Of a stretch of DNA of 64,000 nucleotides, positions 46,425 to 59,884 are shown piece by piece. This DNA comes from Polytrichum commune (taxonomy: Eukaryota > Streptophyta > Polytrichopsida > Polytrichales > Polytrichaceae), in NCBI GenBank assembly GCA_950295325.1, contig OX485805.1, positions 42,618,758 through 42,682,757 on the forward strand, written 5' to 3'. The notes below the pieces were generated by a model. It had not been told where the DNA came from. It saw nothing but the letters and a program-made list of their open reading frames with translations, and did not search any database. Each line of letters begins with the position of its first letter. Position 1 is the stretch's first letter. A program made the position numbers and the translations under genes.

Positions 46425-47641
46425 TATAATCATTTATTTCTTTATTTTTGGGTGATGAATGAGAAACTTCAATCCTTGATGGGCATTAGAGGGGACAGTG
46501 CACAACATCCAATAAATGTTCGGTTATAGGTACATATAGTAGCCATAAATTCGCACAAGCTAAGTGGACAACTGTAGTTCCAATCTTTAGAACAAAGGAC
46601 AGATACTCACAATTCTACCATTTTCTTGTTATGTGGTCCTCGCCTAACCACACACAAATCATATATAAAGTGTCCAACCAAGAAAGAAAAATGATCGAAT
46701 AACACATGCGTACCTTTAGCTCATGCCAAGTTTGGTGACTCAAGACTCACTATGGTGCAGTATAAAGTTAGAATAAATTATTAATGACTTGGAGCATCAA
46801 TATTTTGTTTTATTGGTAAACAATTTGGGCACAAATTGAAATGATGCATCAAACTTGAAAGAGTAAAAAGCAACCATAAATATATAACCCCCTCCATTCG
46901 AGCCGCAAGCTTGAAAAGTGTGTCTCTAGTGAGTTAGCTTTGAAAGAAATTTGGATAAGACAAATATACCCGGATCTCATTGAGATGCTTGCTTAGAGCC
47001 TACAAAACGAGAGGTTGTGACTTCGGAGCGGTTCTTTCAAAGCAACCACTCGCGGAGTTTGCTCCTAACTTAGAGATTGAAAAAACTTTGGGTGGCCAAG
47101 AGAATAAGTACCCATGCAATAATTACCAACTAAAATAGGCACCAACCATCTAAATTAAGATACAACCAATGATGGGTGTAGCGTTGCATGCAATTTCATT
47201 AGCATCAAACGCCCACACATTGTTATTTGGTTTGGGCGATAATTAATGCATGTTTTTTTAAAGAGATTTGTCACATGTCTTCATCACATTGTTTGAAACC
47301 GTGTAGAATCCCATGTGTAAATTATGTTTTGGCATCGAAAGACTTCCTCCACCAAATAGTGTTGTATGGAATCTCTCGATGTTTGTGGAATGTACATCGT
47401 TGAAGCCACATGTATTGTAGAGAGAGAGAAGTAGCATATTGTCTTCCAAAAAATACTTTCCCAAAAACTTTAGCCAATGGCCATGGAGCTATTCACCGAA
47501 ATTGGTGAACTTAGTCATTACATTGAAGTTATTTGTAAAGTCCTCTACTAGGGAGGGAAAAAGGCGTCCTCACCCTCAATCTTTGTTGTTAATTGGATCC
47601 TGTGTAAAATTGGGGTGTAAATTGACCCCCTTCCCCTAACC
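46425..47641. other. AT-rich interval, nothing recognised
   Basis: No gene, RNA or defined element was supported. Confidence 0.45.
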
Positions 47642-47644
47642 TAA

Positions 47645-48365
47645 GGGGTTGTTTACATCATGGACCTTCAAGACCTAAGAAATGCATAGGAAAAAAGTAA
47701 AGTTCACACAAAAAAAGTAATCCAAAAATACATTTGACCTAAAGTCTCTAAATATTGAAGACCAATTATTGTACCTATCCAATAGTAGAATCCCACAAAT
47801 AAAGCAAAAACAACTCCCATAGAAAGTGAAGTCATTCCTTGTTCCTCTAAAATATGTGATTGGCCATTGAACTCGTCCCGTAACCACTTTGGTTTACATC
47901 AAGAAAAAAAATGTAAGAGTGACCATGGAAGTTGAGATCCCCAAAAGGCTTATTTTCATGCCTACATTATCCACTGCCATGGTCCAACGGGCTTTGCGGT
48001 GGGAGAGGCAAAAGAGGTTCTCTCGTCGCAAATTTCAAGGGACCATGGCAAAAACATGCTTTCTTCTTCCTCTTCTTTAATTTTTTTAGCCAAACATTTT
48101 CATAGTTACGGGGAAAGAAGGGAAGAAAAAGAGGAGAAGGTTAAACATGGAGAAAATTTCCCTTTTTGGACATATATTAAACAAAAATCAGCACATCCAC
48201 TTTTTTTGGTGTATGGTCACTCTTGGTCCACAATTGGTTTACACCTAGTCAGGGGCCCAAAGGCTTCAAAAGTGCATTTTTCAAAAATCGAACAATGGAA
48301 GTGTGACCATGAAAAAATGCCCTCTGACACAGGACAACTTCATGGTCCATGATGTAAACAACCCC
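47645..48365. mobile_element. PIF/Harbinger-like (Tourist-type) element
   Basis: GGGGTTGTTTACATCATGGA at the left and its exact inverse at the right form a TIR of 22 bp. They are flanked by TAA (47642-47644 and 48366-48368), the 3-bp duplication typical of PIF/Harbinger. The interior of about 680 bp has no transposase. Confidence 0.85.
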
Positions 48366-48369
48366 TAAC

Positions 48370-51300
48370 ATTTGTTACATCCACTTATTGACTTCAAATA
48401 GCTTGTTGTGTATGGGCCACCGCTACACTATTTTGTCCGTGGGTTACCATTCGAAGTTACGTGTTGCTATAACTTTTTATCGACATTATCGTTTTTTTAC
48501 CAACTAAGTTATATCATATTCCTTAGTGTGCATACTAACACACTGATTTGGGTATAAAATGATGCTTTGAGCAAAATATTATAGCAATGCATAACTCCAT
48601 ATCATAACCCACACTAATCAGACCAAACAGTGTAGTTGTCGGGTGACTAACCCAAGCAAAATGAGAGCCCATCAATGATAAGGCAAAGATTGGAGGACGT
48701 TGCGTTTCTTCTCTAAAGTGGGGCTTTGGGGGGGTTCATTATTGCCCTCTTAATCCTTAGACTTTGCAGTCAAGAAGATTGTCTAAGAGCCACCTTTTCG
48801 AGTGAGTTTCCATCCGTATGTTCCATAGATTGCAAAGGTAAAGTAATTGTAACTTAAGGCACACAAAAAGTTATTTATTTACTTTTAGAGGAAGAAAAAA
48901 GAACAAGCTAACATATTTTCTTTTCTTTTGAAAGGTGATACAAGTTTATAAACACTAGGAGCCTTCATCAAGTCACCAAACATCAATGCAAGGCACCTTG
49001 CTAAAAATAACACATAAACTTCAAGTTTAGGTCACATGGAATTATTGTATATGAGCGTATCTCTCATCTATAAAGTGACAATATCATGGATCATAATACA
49101 TTGGTCAATAATTGTCATTCAGAAGTTATTTTGACATTAAAATTATCATCACAAACCACATTAATTTGGCAGGATCCAATAGGAGTAGAATTGGCCACAA
49201 ACCTTGAATGGGGAATTGCAAATGTAATATAGATGTATGAACCCGTACATTTTGATAACATGGTTGACTATGATGTTAAGGGTTGTGAGTGTGTGTATGT
49301 GTGACATATGTGTGAATCATCATTGGTATCATCATGTGCATATTAGTTGTCTTGCTGCAAAACTTATTGTACCTCAAAGATGTTGCTCTCAAGATGAACT
49401 ATTGTGCATGCGCTAACTAGAAAACATTTGTGATTAACATACATGCAAAGTATCTTTTCCTCATAACATAATTCAATTGTATGGTTGTGTTTCATTCTAT
49501 ATTTAGCATACGACATGGGCCTCCACAATCTTATCTTCATAGGAAGAAACTCGTAAAGTGGGAAGAAACTGGCGCGAGTACGAAAAACGAATAGTGATGG
49601 TTTGAATAATATGATTATTTTGAAGAGTGTCAATGTTTTTAGTGATAGTGCTGCTATGAATAGTACTTTTAGTGTATAATACCAAGATGAACAATGTTTC
49701 ATGTGAATAACTCCACCCAAACTTTCAAGTGTTAGCATGAATGTGTGAACAATAAAATAATATTCTCACTTTGTTTGAAGGCCCCACGTAATATAATTGA
49801 CATATTCCAAAGTCATGGAACCAGCCCACACGACTGAATAATGTTATGGCCATTCATATCATATCTCCTTATTGAGAGATAATGCTTGTGTTATGAATGT
49901 CATCGCTCATGATAATTTTGTATCAGTATTTATTTTAAAGCTTACGTGGGATGTCAACAAGTTATTGTATTTGTGAAGGACTATGGAAATTTTATTTTAT
50001 TTTTTGCACTTGCATCTATATTGGTGCCCTTCAATTTTGATATGCATGTAAGGACCTCATTTTGAACAGTGTGACTGTGTTTCATGCTCAATCATATGTG
50101 TGGTGAAGAATTTCAATTCTATTTTTTGGGGGTACTTGAGCAACTAACAAACCCTACTGCACAAGAGATGGCCAACCGCTGAGAAGTAGTTCCATACTTT
50201 TTTTGCATTCTATGGGAGTGCACATCCACCAATATCTTACAAGACTTCTTAGAAAGTCATCAAAACTTAAAGAAACACATGACTTGAGCTTCAAGTTGAC
50301 GTGAATACTTCAACCCCGGTCATAGACTTGAATGTGAACCAAACCGATGTTGTTCTATTAATTAATTATTGTTTTAAAAAAAGTCGGGTTTAATTGCTTG
50401 TCACAACATCAACGAAATGTTGCTATGTGTAATGCATCAACTTTCATGGTGGAAGGTATCTCATCACGATGACCAATCTATGTACCAAACTTTGTAGATA
50501 ATGTTGTTGTTGTGTCTTTTGCCAAACTTACGCATCATTGTTCTTAATGTCCCCTTATCTCTTGCATATGCAGTGGTCCCAAGTCAACGAATAAAGTCCA
50601 CCCATCATCAAGTGAGGCATGTTTAGACGAGCGTCTGAACAAAAGATTGTCAAAGGTCAGTGGTTGAAATAACACTTTATCCAATGCAATGTTTATACCT
50701 AGGGTTTGACCACTTTGTCAACATGCCATGTCACCAACGAATGTAGCCACCTTGGCGGACAACATGGAAAAGTTTGGGTCTCACTTGGGGGGTGGTTGAA
50801 AACTTCTCCGGTGGAGGAACGCTCTTGCTTGTCTATTGAGGGTTTGGATTCTCCATTGGAAACCTAAATGACATGTGTGGGTGATAATGAAATTAAAATC
50901 CTTGTGTAATATAGTGTATAGAGAATAAACAAATGTATGTGTACTAACATCATGCTAGAAAACGAACTTGTATATTCATACTAATCTCTTTAATTTAATG
51001 TGATGAAGGCCTCCTCTACATACACAAAACATAAATCGTGAAATAAACATGCCACTATTACATGTACAATCCACTTTAATTCTCCAATGAGAAGGTCATT
51101 AAACACTTTTTTACCCATAGGATATAACTCATAATAGTGTGACCCCAAAACATACATCATCGATGTTGAAGACCATTCTACAAATATTATGTGAAGGCCT
51201 AACAAGTGATAGGCGCTTCCTCATGTATTCATGAATGATTTTTTCAAAGAGAAGCATAAACCACCAAAATGAAAAATGAGAGAACAAAGCCCCCAAAAAC

Positions 51301-51835
51301 TCAAAACGAATAGAAGAGCTACCTCAAGATTCCCCAAGCACCTCCACAACAACATTTTTATGAATGCATCAAACAAACAAAGACAAGAGCGCAATAACTT
51401 AGCCATAATCATGAGAGAAAAACTCAAGGGAATGGGTTGTGCCCTAGGGCCCGCCGCTCATTCCCACTAGTCCACCTTCAAGAGTAGGCCTTCCCAAAAA
51501 ACCATATAATCCCAATCAACTCCAATCCCACATTATCCATGCTTGCTATGTGGGATTCCATGTATATTCTTCATCCATTGAAAATGGTGTGGGTTGTTGT
51601 CCAAAATTGCCTTCATGTGAACCTAAACTGGCAGCCCTTGAAACTTTCAACCAATAAGAATTCAAGGATTCTCAAGAACCATGACCTAATGGCTTTCATG
51701 TTAACATGCCCTAAGTGGTCATATAGGTCATTTCAATCATGTTGCTAATGAATCTAAAATAGTTAGTGTCGTCCAACTTTTTTGGTTTTCCATAGTCATT
51801 TCGGAATTAAATGTGAATAGGGTAGGACAATAGCC
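48370..51835. other. AT-rich interval, nothing recognised
   Basis: I found no protein domain or RNA gene. A fragment resembling repeat R (GGTCATATAGGTCATTTCAA) lies near 51718. Confidence 0.4.
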
Positions 51836-51839
51836 TGAT

Positions 51840-53600
51840 AGTATCAAACTAGAACGCAACTGTTAGGCTATTATCTCGAGATATCAGAAACTCTTGATAC
51901 ATAGGGCTATGGTCTGATTCGAGGGAGTGCAATCCCTGGATTCTCGTAGTAAAAGTATATAGCCTGAACCTCACTTGAGAGAACTACCACTCTCTCTTCT
52001 TTGGCGATTTGATATGCTATTGACTTTGATGAATATAATTCTATTCGGCCATTGTGCCATCATCTATTATCTTGAGTGAGGATTGTGTCCAGAGATAATT
52101 GGATTTGTTTTGCAATGTCCATGATCTGATTCTTGAGTGATCAAAATCTTTTAAGGTTTCTTTGAATTTGTATTACATGGTCAATTGTCTGATGTGAGAT
52201 CAGTGATTGGTTAAGAAGTGTGAGATCTTCGTTGTTGTCTCTGGTAGAGGATTTCAATGGTCTGTTACTCTTTATAATATCTAAAAGTGGTCTTATTGGA
52301 GTTCTCTAATCTGTATGTGGTGGAATCTGTGATTATCGTATGCCGAGGATTGTGAAGTAAATTTGGAGTGATTCCTGATTTAATTAGTTTGAGAAATCTC
52401 CTTGTCTATTGACTGGCAAGGTAATCGAACTGTTGGTCATCATCGATCGGAAAGAGAAGTAATAAGTCTAATTGCAGTGTCAATGTTTATCTCTCTCATA
52501 AGTTGTACTGACGTCTGACTGACCGAAACAAGTTTAATTCAAAAACTACTCTACCGGGAATGTGAGAAACCATCGTCTTTTACACCATAATTTGCATTGG
52601 GTGAATGAAGCAAAAAGCTTATGAGTGAATTTTAATTGGAATCAACCCTGTCATAGTGTTTGTGCTGGTCGTGGAAGTTACCTTTACCTCTTCTCACCAG
52701 GAATAACGTGTGTTTGCTTCCTGGGAATTTAATCATATGTAGTAACAAATGTCTTTCCACTCAATCACCTGAAGGAGTCAACTTCATGTTGTGTAATATG
52801 TCTTTGTGAAGTAATTGAATGTAATGCATGTCAAAGTGTCTGTACGTAATTATGTAGTGGCTTCAGTCCATTGACAAGAGAAGAAGCCAAGTATGTAAGA
52901 GAGAGAAAAGGCTATGGACTTGCGGATCGGTTACAGGTCCGAGGCCAGCCGAATATAGTAGCCACTTGGTGTCTTTTGGCTGACTGCAGTGGAGCCGAAA
53001 GGACAGAAGAACCAGTCCATTGCCTATGAAGACTTCTGGAGCCGGGAGGAACCCAGTCGAATATCCATAGACCGGACATTCACAGGACGGTAACTTCTGT
53101 GTTGAATTAATTGACAAGTAAAATAATATTAATCATTTAATTCTTACAAGGATAATTAAGTGATTAATTCTTGAATTCTATTATGAAACATCTACTTGAG
53201 GCTAAGAGTGACATCAGGGAGTGATGTTGCAAGCAACAGGGCAATGAGCTTATCTTTTGCGGTGGCAAAGTAAGTAACCAAAGACAATTGTCGGACTGCC
53301 ACATTAATGGAATTATTTAATCAAGGGATACTGGAAAACCTTGTAAGGATTACTGACGGTCATTTCGATTTACATTAAAAGGATTAGTAAATGAAAAGGC
53401 CATGGGTTTCTCCAGAGGGCCCTCGCCTCTAGAATTAGACAACAAATTGGTACTTCAAATACATGACAATTGACTATGGCTGTGCCTATGCCTGTGCACC
53501 GCACTAATGTTTACATTAAATAAACCCACTGCCAGACTATTGTTTGGGGAATTAGAGTGAGGTGAGTGACTGTTGTCATTGCATGTACTGCTATTGAGAG
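51840..53600 (+). mobile_element. LTR-like repeat, copy in forward orientation
   Basis: The right part (about 53470-53590: TGTGCCTATGCCTGTGCACC .. CTGCCAGACTATTG .. GAGTGAGGTGAGTGACT) is the reverse complement, diverged by perhaps a quarter, of 56275-56400. Other stretches (for example CCATTGACAAGAGAAGAAG near 52868) also match the inverse of 56690-56730. It is non-coding. A solo LTR or the end of a retroelement is the best reading; exact ends are not defined. Confidence 0.45.
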
Positions 53601-53604
53601 ATAC

Positions 53605-55600
53605 ATTAACTTTTATTACACCTTTCTCATCTAAATGTTAATTCCAAATCTGAAATGAAGTGTAATAAACCAATCATTTACCTAATCAATCCTATGTGAG
53701 ACACCTAGATACCATTACAATCACCTTTTAAGTCTTCCCTGAGTGATTCCATGGGTTTTATTTGTAGCCAGAAAACTAACTACAATTAGTATATTATGAA
53801 TGTGCAATCCAATATCTTGTAAACACGTGTCTCTTCAATATCACTTCTTAAATCCACACCTAATCACATATACATACAAATCTAGGTGTCCAAATCTTGG
53901 CTAACTTCAATTTAGGCATGTTGACCTCATGCATTACATGATTTTGTAAAGAATGTTGTTGTGTCTTTTGCCAACCTACAAATGTTACCACCATAATTGG
54001 ACCAACATATACTTATGCATGGGTACTAATAACCAACATAAACAAGTCATATCAAAGAACCTACCTATAGATATAAAGATTGTAATATAAGTCGAATAGT
54101 GGCATGTTCCTCTTTGACACAAGAATAATACAATCATGAATGCACAAGAAACATCAATATTAATACTTTCAAAACTTTGTACATTACAAATGCTTTACAA
54201 CTTTAATACAATATTGTGATTTCTATGAGTCGAACCATCCAATCATAGGAGAGAATGTGGTATTTAATAATAATAATATTATTATTATTATTTTAAGAAG
54301 TCATGGTGGGAAAACAATGGGAATAAGACTTTATGTAAATTGGGACATTCTAAACAAGTAGTATCAAAACTCTATTGTCCTTGCATATCATAAAATAATG
54401 AGAGGGAAGACCATGGCACGAGGGAAAAAGACATACCACTTGAAATCTGTAGAGAGTTGGGAAGAAATGATAAATAATGGGGATTCTGAAAAGAAGGGGT
54501 GCTCAAAGACATGCATTTTTTATATACTACAATTTTGCAAGGACATTGTAGTTTCTAGTCAAAGTTGAATATAACGCAACTTACTTGTGATGCATAATTG
54601 CAAGTCAAATTGTCTTGTAAACTATGTGTAATTCATAGTGCAAGGCTATTGTCTGATAATTAGTTGAAATTCTCGAAGGTGTGGAACTGGATTGCAAATG
54701 TTTTGTTATATATTTGTATTCAAGTTTGATTGTGATTTGATTTCTATTGAAAATAAAGAATTTTTTCTTTTTCTTTTTGGGCAATTGAGTTTTTTTTTCC
54801 TTGTGAGAATTACTGCTTCATTAGAGGCTCAAGCAAGCTTTTTGAGAGAATTCCATGGTATAATATCTTTGAATACTTAATTGAATTGTCATTTCATGCT
54901 TGTGCTATGGTCTATAGAGAGGGAAAATCCCAAAAAGTTGTTAGTTTGTGAATAAACCCATGTTGATTGGTATGGTGCCGTAGAAGTTTGTTTTAACAAA
55001 AATGGAATCCTCGGAGTAAAGTAATTTACACATTTGAGAAGTTGTATTGAAGGCTCTTTGAGACTACAATCATGCTAATTTCCTGATTAAGATGAAACAC
55101 TGGTGGATCACACCATTGTCAGTAATATGATGACATAATAATTATTAATTTTTGGAAAGGATATCAAAGGATAATTTGAGTACTATAGTCTTTATTGATT
55201 ATGACCAACGAGATGCTTGAGTCATCGAAAGCAAGAGGAGAAGACCATGGATTGGGTACATTGACATATGATTGTTGTGGCATGCTTGGATAAAAACATG
55301 TCTAAATGAAGAGAATGATGAAATAAATAATTTGTGAAGGAGGAAAGGATGTAGTCTCATGGTAATAAATAAATAAAAGTTCCATTTTCTTACTTTTGAC
55401 AGGATAAAAGAAGATGACATGATGAGAGAATTGCCAACAAAGAAAACAAGAAAAAATTGAGAAGATTAACACTTGCAAGGGTTGAATCGACAACATGTTA
55501 TGGTTACATCAAGTTCTAAAAGGTGAAAAAAATTGCCATACAATAAAACTGGAATATGTAAAATTGGAAATCATGTAAGGGTGACAACATTGCAAATGCA
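53605..55600. other. AT-rich interval, probably older retroelement flank
   Basis: Contains a repeat R fragment (about 53795-53900) and a TAATAATAATATTATTATTA stretch near 54265. If the gypsy element below is complete, its gag should lie here, but I could not recognise it. Confidence 0.35.
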
Positions 55601-55611
55601 AGTTATACAAG

Positions 55612-55960
55612 AGGAATGTTAATTAATTTAAGTCTATTGCCTAAAATGGCAGATCATACACGTACTAAGTCCTTAGGTCAACTACTTCAAGTACCAATCC
55701 AAATCGCTAGTCGAAAATACAAAAGTGATTTCATTGTACTCCGGACCAATGATGCTATACAATTTATACATGGTATATTGGATAGAACTTGGTAAATAAT
55801 GGTTAAGGCTAATAAAGATTGGGGTAAAGGAACCCTTATCTTAGGCATAGGAAAAAATAAAACTATCTAACATTCTCCCCAACCCGATATCATGGAGAGA
55901 CTCAAGAGGAAGGCATTGAATTCACATTCCTATGAAAGACAATGACTCTAATAATGCTAT
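55612..55960 (+). pseudogene. Ty3/gypsy gag-pol protease region, degraded
   Basis: The frame reads NLSLLPKMADHTRTKSLGQL, then LLQVPIQIASRKYKSDFIVL, FIHGILDRTW, stop, then VKANKDWGKGTLILGIGKN. The order (active-site flank, VPI.I....Y..DFIVL, GIL.R.WL, DWG.GTL..G) is that of retroviral-type aspartic protease regions of plant gypsy elements. Two in-frame stops are visible. It is upstream of, and in the same orientation as, the RNase H and integrase pieces. Confidence 0.6.
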
Positions 55961-56269
55961 TTTAGGTTGGATAAATTCTTGTCCAATCTATTGCATAACC
56001 TCTACCTAATTGTAATCCATCAAACATAAAGAAACGGTTTGCCCCATCAATAAAACCAAATGAAAATTGTAGTGTGGTTTTTGGTTAGGAACAAACCCAA
56101 GGATACAATTAGGGAAGACGTAAAAGGTGACTTGTATATCGTCTAGGTGTCTCAGATAAGTTTTATTAAGGAAAACACAGGGTTATCTCACTTCATTCCG
56201 GATTAGGACTGACAAGTGGGTTACGGGTAAAGAATTTTTTTTTAAAAGCTCTCTGAATCAATACATGCA

Positions 56270-57445
56270 TTTGTGGCAATCACTCACCTCACTCTACATT
56301 CCCAGGCAATAGTTTGGCAGTGAGTTCATTTTAATTGGACCAAGTGCGGTGTGCAAGCATAGGCACATCCATATATAGTCAATAGTCATGAATAGAATAG
56401 TTCAATTTCGTCTCTTTACCAAAGCCACAAGCACTTTGGTATTGTCAATAGTCTACTCATTAATTAACTTCATTTAATCTAACTTGAAATATCCGTGAAT
56501 ACATCTATCCAGAAAGTGCATGTCTTTCTTGATTAGGCGGAATTGACTGGGGTAGGATGGCCATGGGCCTTACACTAGAATCATCGAAAACTATAGATCT
56601 TTACTCGGGTTAAGGCTTACGCGATCATGGCAATGGCCATCCCTTTAGCTTCTGTAGATGATTGCCTCAATCATGGTCTCTCTTGACCTTTCATCTCCTT
56701 CTTCCTCTTGTTGATGGTGGAGCGGTCCATATATAGTATGCACTTATTACACCATAAAGAAAGCACTAATATTGCCAGAGTTACAAATTCACAAGTTAAA
56801 GTCTCACCCTCTTTTCCTATCACAAGCCACGGGTATTTCCCGTAGCGAAGAGTTTTGGGTTCAATTCCTTTAGGGGCGCTCAACATGATGACATGCTTTG
56901 GATAAATTGACTGGCAACGGAATATAATTAACCCTCAGGGATTCAGAAGGAATTCCACGTACACGATACTTTATTCCTCATGATCAACGCAATCAAAGTA
57001 ATAACCGGCTAATTTAGACCCACCCATACATGCTGACATTATATAGTTTAAATCACTCCAGATTATTGTCTTTCTAAGGCTCCGGGAATTGACTTACTTG
57101 CTGGACGATTGACTATCATAACCGTTCAACACCAGAGTCTTTCTCAAGGGTTCCCTGGAAACACTTACTTATCCTCTCGATTGAGGATAGATTCCTTATT
57201 CAAACGGGTCAGGGAACCACCACGCATTCAGGCTAACACGGAGGAGCGAAGACATCAATTCAAGTGCATAGCCTAATCCTCTTTCTTTGACTTATGCATG
57301 CGCATTAGCAAACAAAGAACGCATGCTATGAGACCTCCACACAACAAGTATTCTTAGACTATGGCCAAGTCACGTCCGACCTTAGTAGAGATAGACTTAC
57401 CGCCAATTGACTCGAACATGGAGGCGGGGAGATTATAAACTTCTA
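56270..57445 (-). mobile_element. LTR-like repeat, inverted relative to 51840-53600
   Basis: Reading on the minus strand gives GTGCCTATGCTTGCACACCG, ACTGCCAAACTATTGCC and GTAGAGTGAGGTGAGTGATT, matching 53480-53590. It separates the gypsy protease from RNase H, where reverse transcriptase should be, so it is probably a later insertion. A minus frame (56671-56886) is not a recognised gene. Confidence 0.45.
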
Positions 57446-57869
57446 TATTAAAGCCTGGAACAAGCAAAGGCATGGGGAATCACTCCCATACAAATAAGAT
57501 ACAAAAAAACTTATGGACTCAGGTAATTGCCAATTTAGTCTCGGATCAATCCCTGATCCACAAAAAAAAAAAAAATTTCGAAAAAATCTCATGTTCTTCC
57601 AATACTCACCCCAACCCCACAACAAAGCCACACATAAAAGCCTTTCATATCCAGCTCTCTCTCTCTCTCTCCCTTTCAATACTAATTTTTCCAATCTCCT
57701 TAGCCTATTGTCCTCATTTAACACATGACAAATGAATAGACCAGTGTTTCCCTTTTCACACTTTATCTCCTATTTAGTGCAAAATGTACAAAAAATTCTT
57801 ACTACAATAACCAACAAATTTTTCAAGAAGAATGAGAAGATGTTATGTTTACTTCTAATGCACCTTTTA

Positions 57870-58345
57870 AGGGTTACGTGTCAAAAATTATTTTCATATT
57901 TATTTTGATTCATCTAATGTAGTAATCGAGTTTATCTTAAGCAAGAAAGATTAAAAAAAATCATGACCATCCTATCTATTCTTCTAGTCATCAATTCGTT
58001 CAAGTTGAAAGTAATTATACTGCAACGGAGCATGAAGCCTTAGGTATGATTTTCTCAGTCCATAAGTTGCGTCATTACCTTTTGGGAAACAATTTTGTCT
58101 TTCATGTGGATCATGACGTAATAAGATACATGATAAATAAACCATGGTTAAATGGAAACAAAGCAAGATGGGTATTACCTTTGCAAAAGTTTAATTTTAT
58201 AGTGGAATCAAGACCATGCAAAAACCATGTTAATGTTGACCACCTTTCACGATTAAACAAAGATTATGGATATGAAGGTATAGATGATTCCTTTCCAAAT
58301 GCACAACTATTTTATATGGATGTAATCTCTAAGGAGTATGCATAA
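57870..58345 (+). pseudogene. Ty3/gypsy RNase H domain
   Basis: HDHPIYSSSHQFVQVESNYT, then ATEHEALGMIFSVHKLRHYL, FHVDHDVIRYMINKPWLNG, ARWVLPLQKFNFIVESRP and KNHVNVDHLSRL make up the RNase H core and its C-terminal connection. The frame is open from about 57965 to 58345. The first conserved strand (about 57880-57950) is frameshifted. Confidence 0.8.
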
Positions 58346-58369
58346 ATAATTGAGTTTTTTTCTTCTAAA

Positions 58370-58876
58370 GAATAACTTTCCTTCCGAATATGACAGAAAA
58401 TAAAAACATTGATTAATTTTAAAGCAATGCCTTACACCATCGTAGGTGATACATTGTATTAAAAAAGGAAAACATGGTGTTTTATGATGTTGTATCACTA
58501 ATCTTAAAATATATTTTAATTTAAAAATAATGTCATGATAGTATGGATGGAGGCCACTTTCCAGGAGATGTTACAGCTAGGAAAATATTACAAAATGATT
58601 ACAGGTGGCCACCTTTTTATTTTGATTGCATAACTTATACAAGAGAATGTGATGTATGTCAAAGAATATGAAATCCGATTGACTTCTTCGCAATGCCACT
58701 TATACCCATATTAACTCTTGTACCTTTTGAAAAACGTGGAATTGATTTTGTCGGACCTATCAACCCTCCAAGTCACCATCATTTATATTAATACATTTGA
58801 ATAGCCACGGATTATGCCACTAAATGGGCTTAGTTTGAAATTACTCAAGAAGATTGTAGAGCTCGAGAAGCTAAAT
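58370..58876 (+). pseudogene. Ty3/gypsy integrase, N-terminal half
   Basis: Fragments in shifting frames include AMPYTIVGDTLY, GGHFPGDVTARKILQNDYRW, TYTRECDVCQR (the CxxC of the HHCC zinc finger), PFEKRGIDFVGPINPPS and ATDYATKWA (start of the catalytic core, first Asp). It breaks off near 58872 and resumes at 63687. Confidence 0.8.
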
Positions 58877-59880
58877 CAAAGGAACAAACCACAACAAGGG
58901 AGCTCTAGAGAAAGTAAGAGAGGGACGGAGGTTGAGGCCTGATCCCCCCATTGGGAACGCAATTGAGAACAAGAGCCATTGGGAACACAAATTGGAAACG
59001 GGCCACTAAACATGGGGAACGAAGGAAGCAACTCAGGAACACAAAGAAAGTCATGAACCGACTTGGGGAGTAGCCTCAACCAAAAGGATAGACGAACTAT
59101 ACGAAGTCAAGTAGAACACATAGTATAAATACTTAGTAATTAGAGTTAGACCTAGATGGATATAAGTAGATGAATAGATAGGCAAGAAGGATGACCATCA
59201 TATGGGATGATCCTAACCATATCAACTTATTTCTTTATGAATGGAATGGATAAAATTATATAAGGCTTGACGGAAGGCCACGACACATCTAGGTATGTGG
59301 GTAAATGATTCACATGTCTCTTATGATTACATATTAATTAAGCACGTGCCTAATATTACAAATAAATTGGTTGAACTAAATTTAGGAGGTCGAAACGTAC
59401 AAGGTTAAAAATTAGGCAATGGAAACATTGGGTAATAGGGGTAGGTAGTGTAACCACTTTATCAAGAAATTCGTAGATTTTGAACACTATATAAAGGGGC
59501 ATAACAAAACCCCTAAAGGTCCTCATTTTCATATCAAACATTCCACGTGAACGTCGAAGACTATCGGAAGGGAAGACCTTGAACACCCGAAGACCAACGG
59601 GAGCGCATTCTTGAGAACTCGAAGACTATCCGGAGCATTAAAGACCTTTGAAGTCTAAAGACTTAGAGAAATTTATGGGAGCATGTTCGATTCCAAGATT
59701 TAAGGAAAATTCCCAAGCATCTCAAATCCAAGAGTTAGAGAAATTCATCAAAACTTTTTCATGAAAGAGAAGACTTGAAATACGAGAAGTAGATCTCAAC
59801 AGGAACTCACGAACTTGTGGAAGGTTTTCCATAACATGTGATATCTCTAAAGCTTGAATTGATAAATGTAGAGCCTCCGA
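58877..59880 (+). repeat. LTR-like unit 1 with TATA box, inside the gypsy integrase
   Basis: About 1 kb, sharing order and diverged sequence with 59885-60673 plus 61282-61560: GGAACC/GGAACG-rich start, ATACTTAGTAATTAGAG, GGCACATCTAG, AAGCACGTG, then CTATATAAAGGGG (59488-59500) and CCCTAAAGGTCCTCATT. A TATA box followed by a short conserved leader fits the U3-R boundary of an LTR. Confidence 0.5.
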
Positions 59881-59884
59881 ACTC

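Noticed and set aside
56823-56886. tRNA gene suggested by GGGTTCAATTCC
   Set aside because: The T-stem does not pair (TTGGG against CCTTT), and no acceptor stem or anticodon arm could be drawn.
56671-56886. 71-codon minus-strand ORF in the LTR-like repeat
   Set aside because: No family recognised; it lies in a non-coding repeat with a diverged, non-open counterpart.
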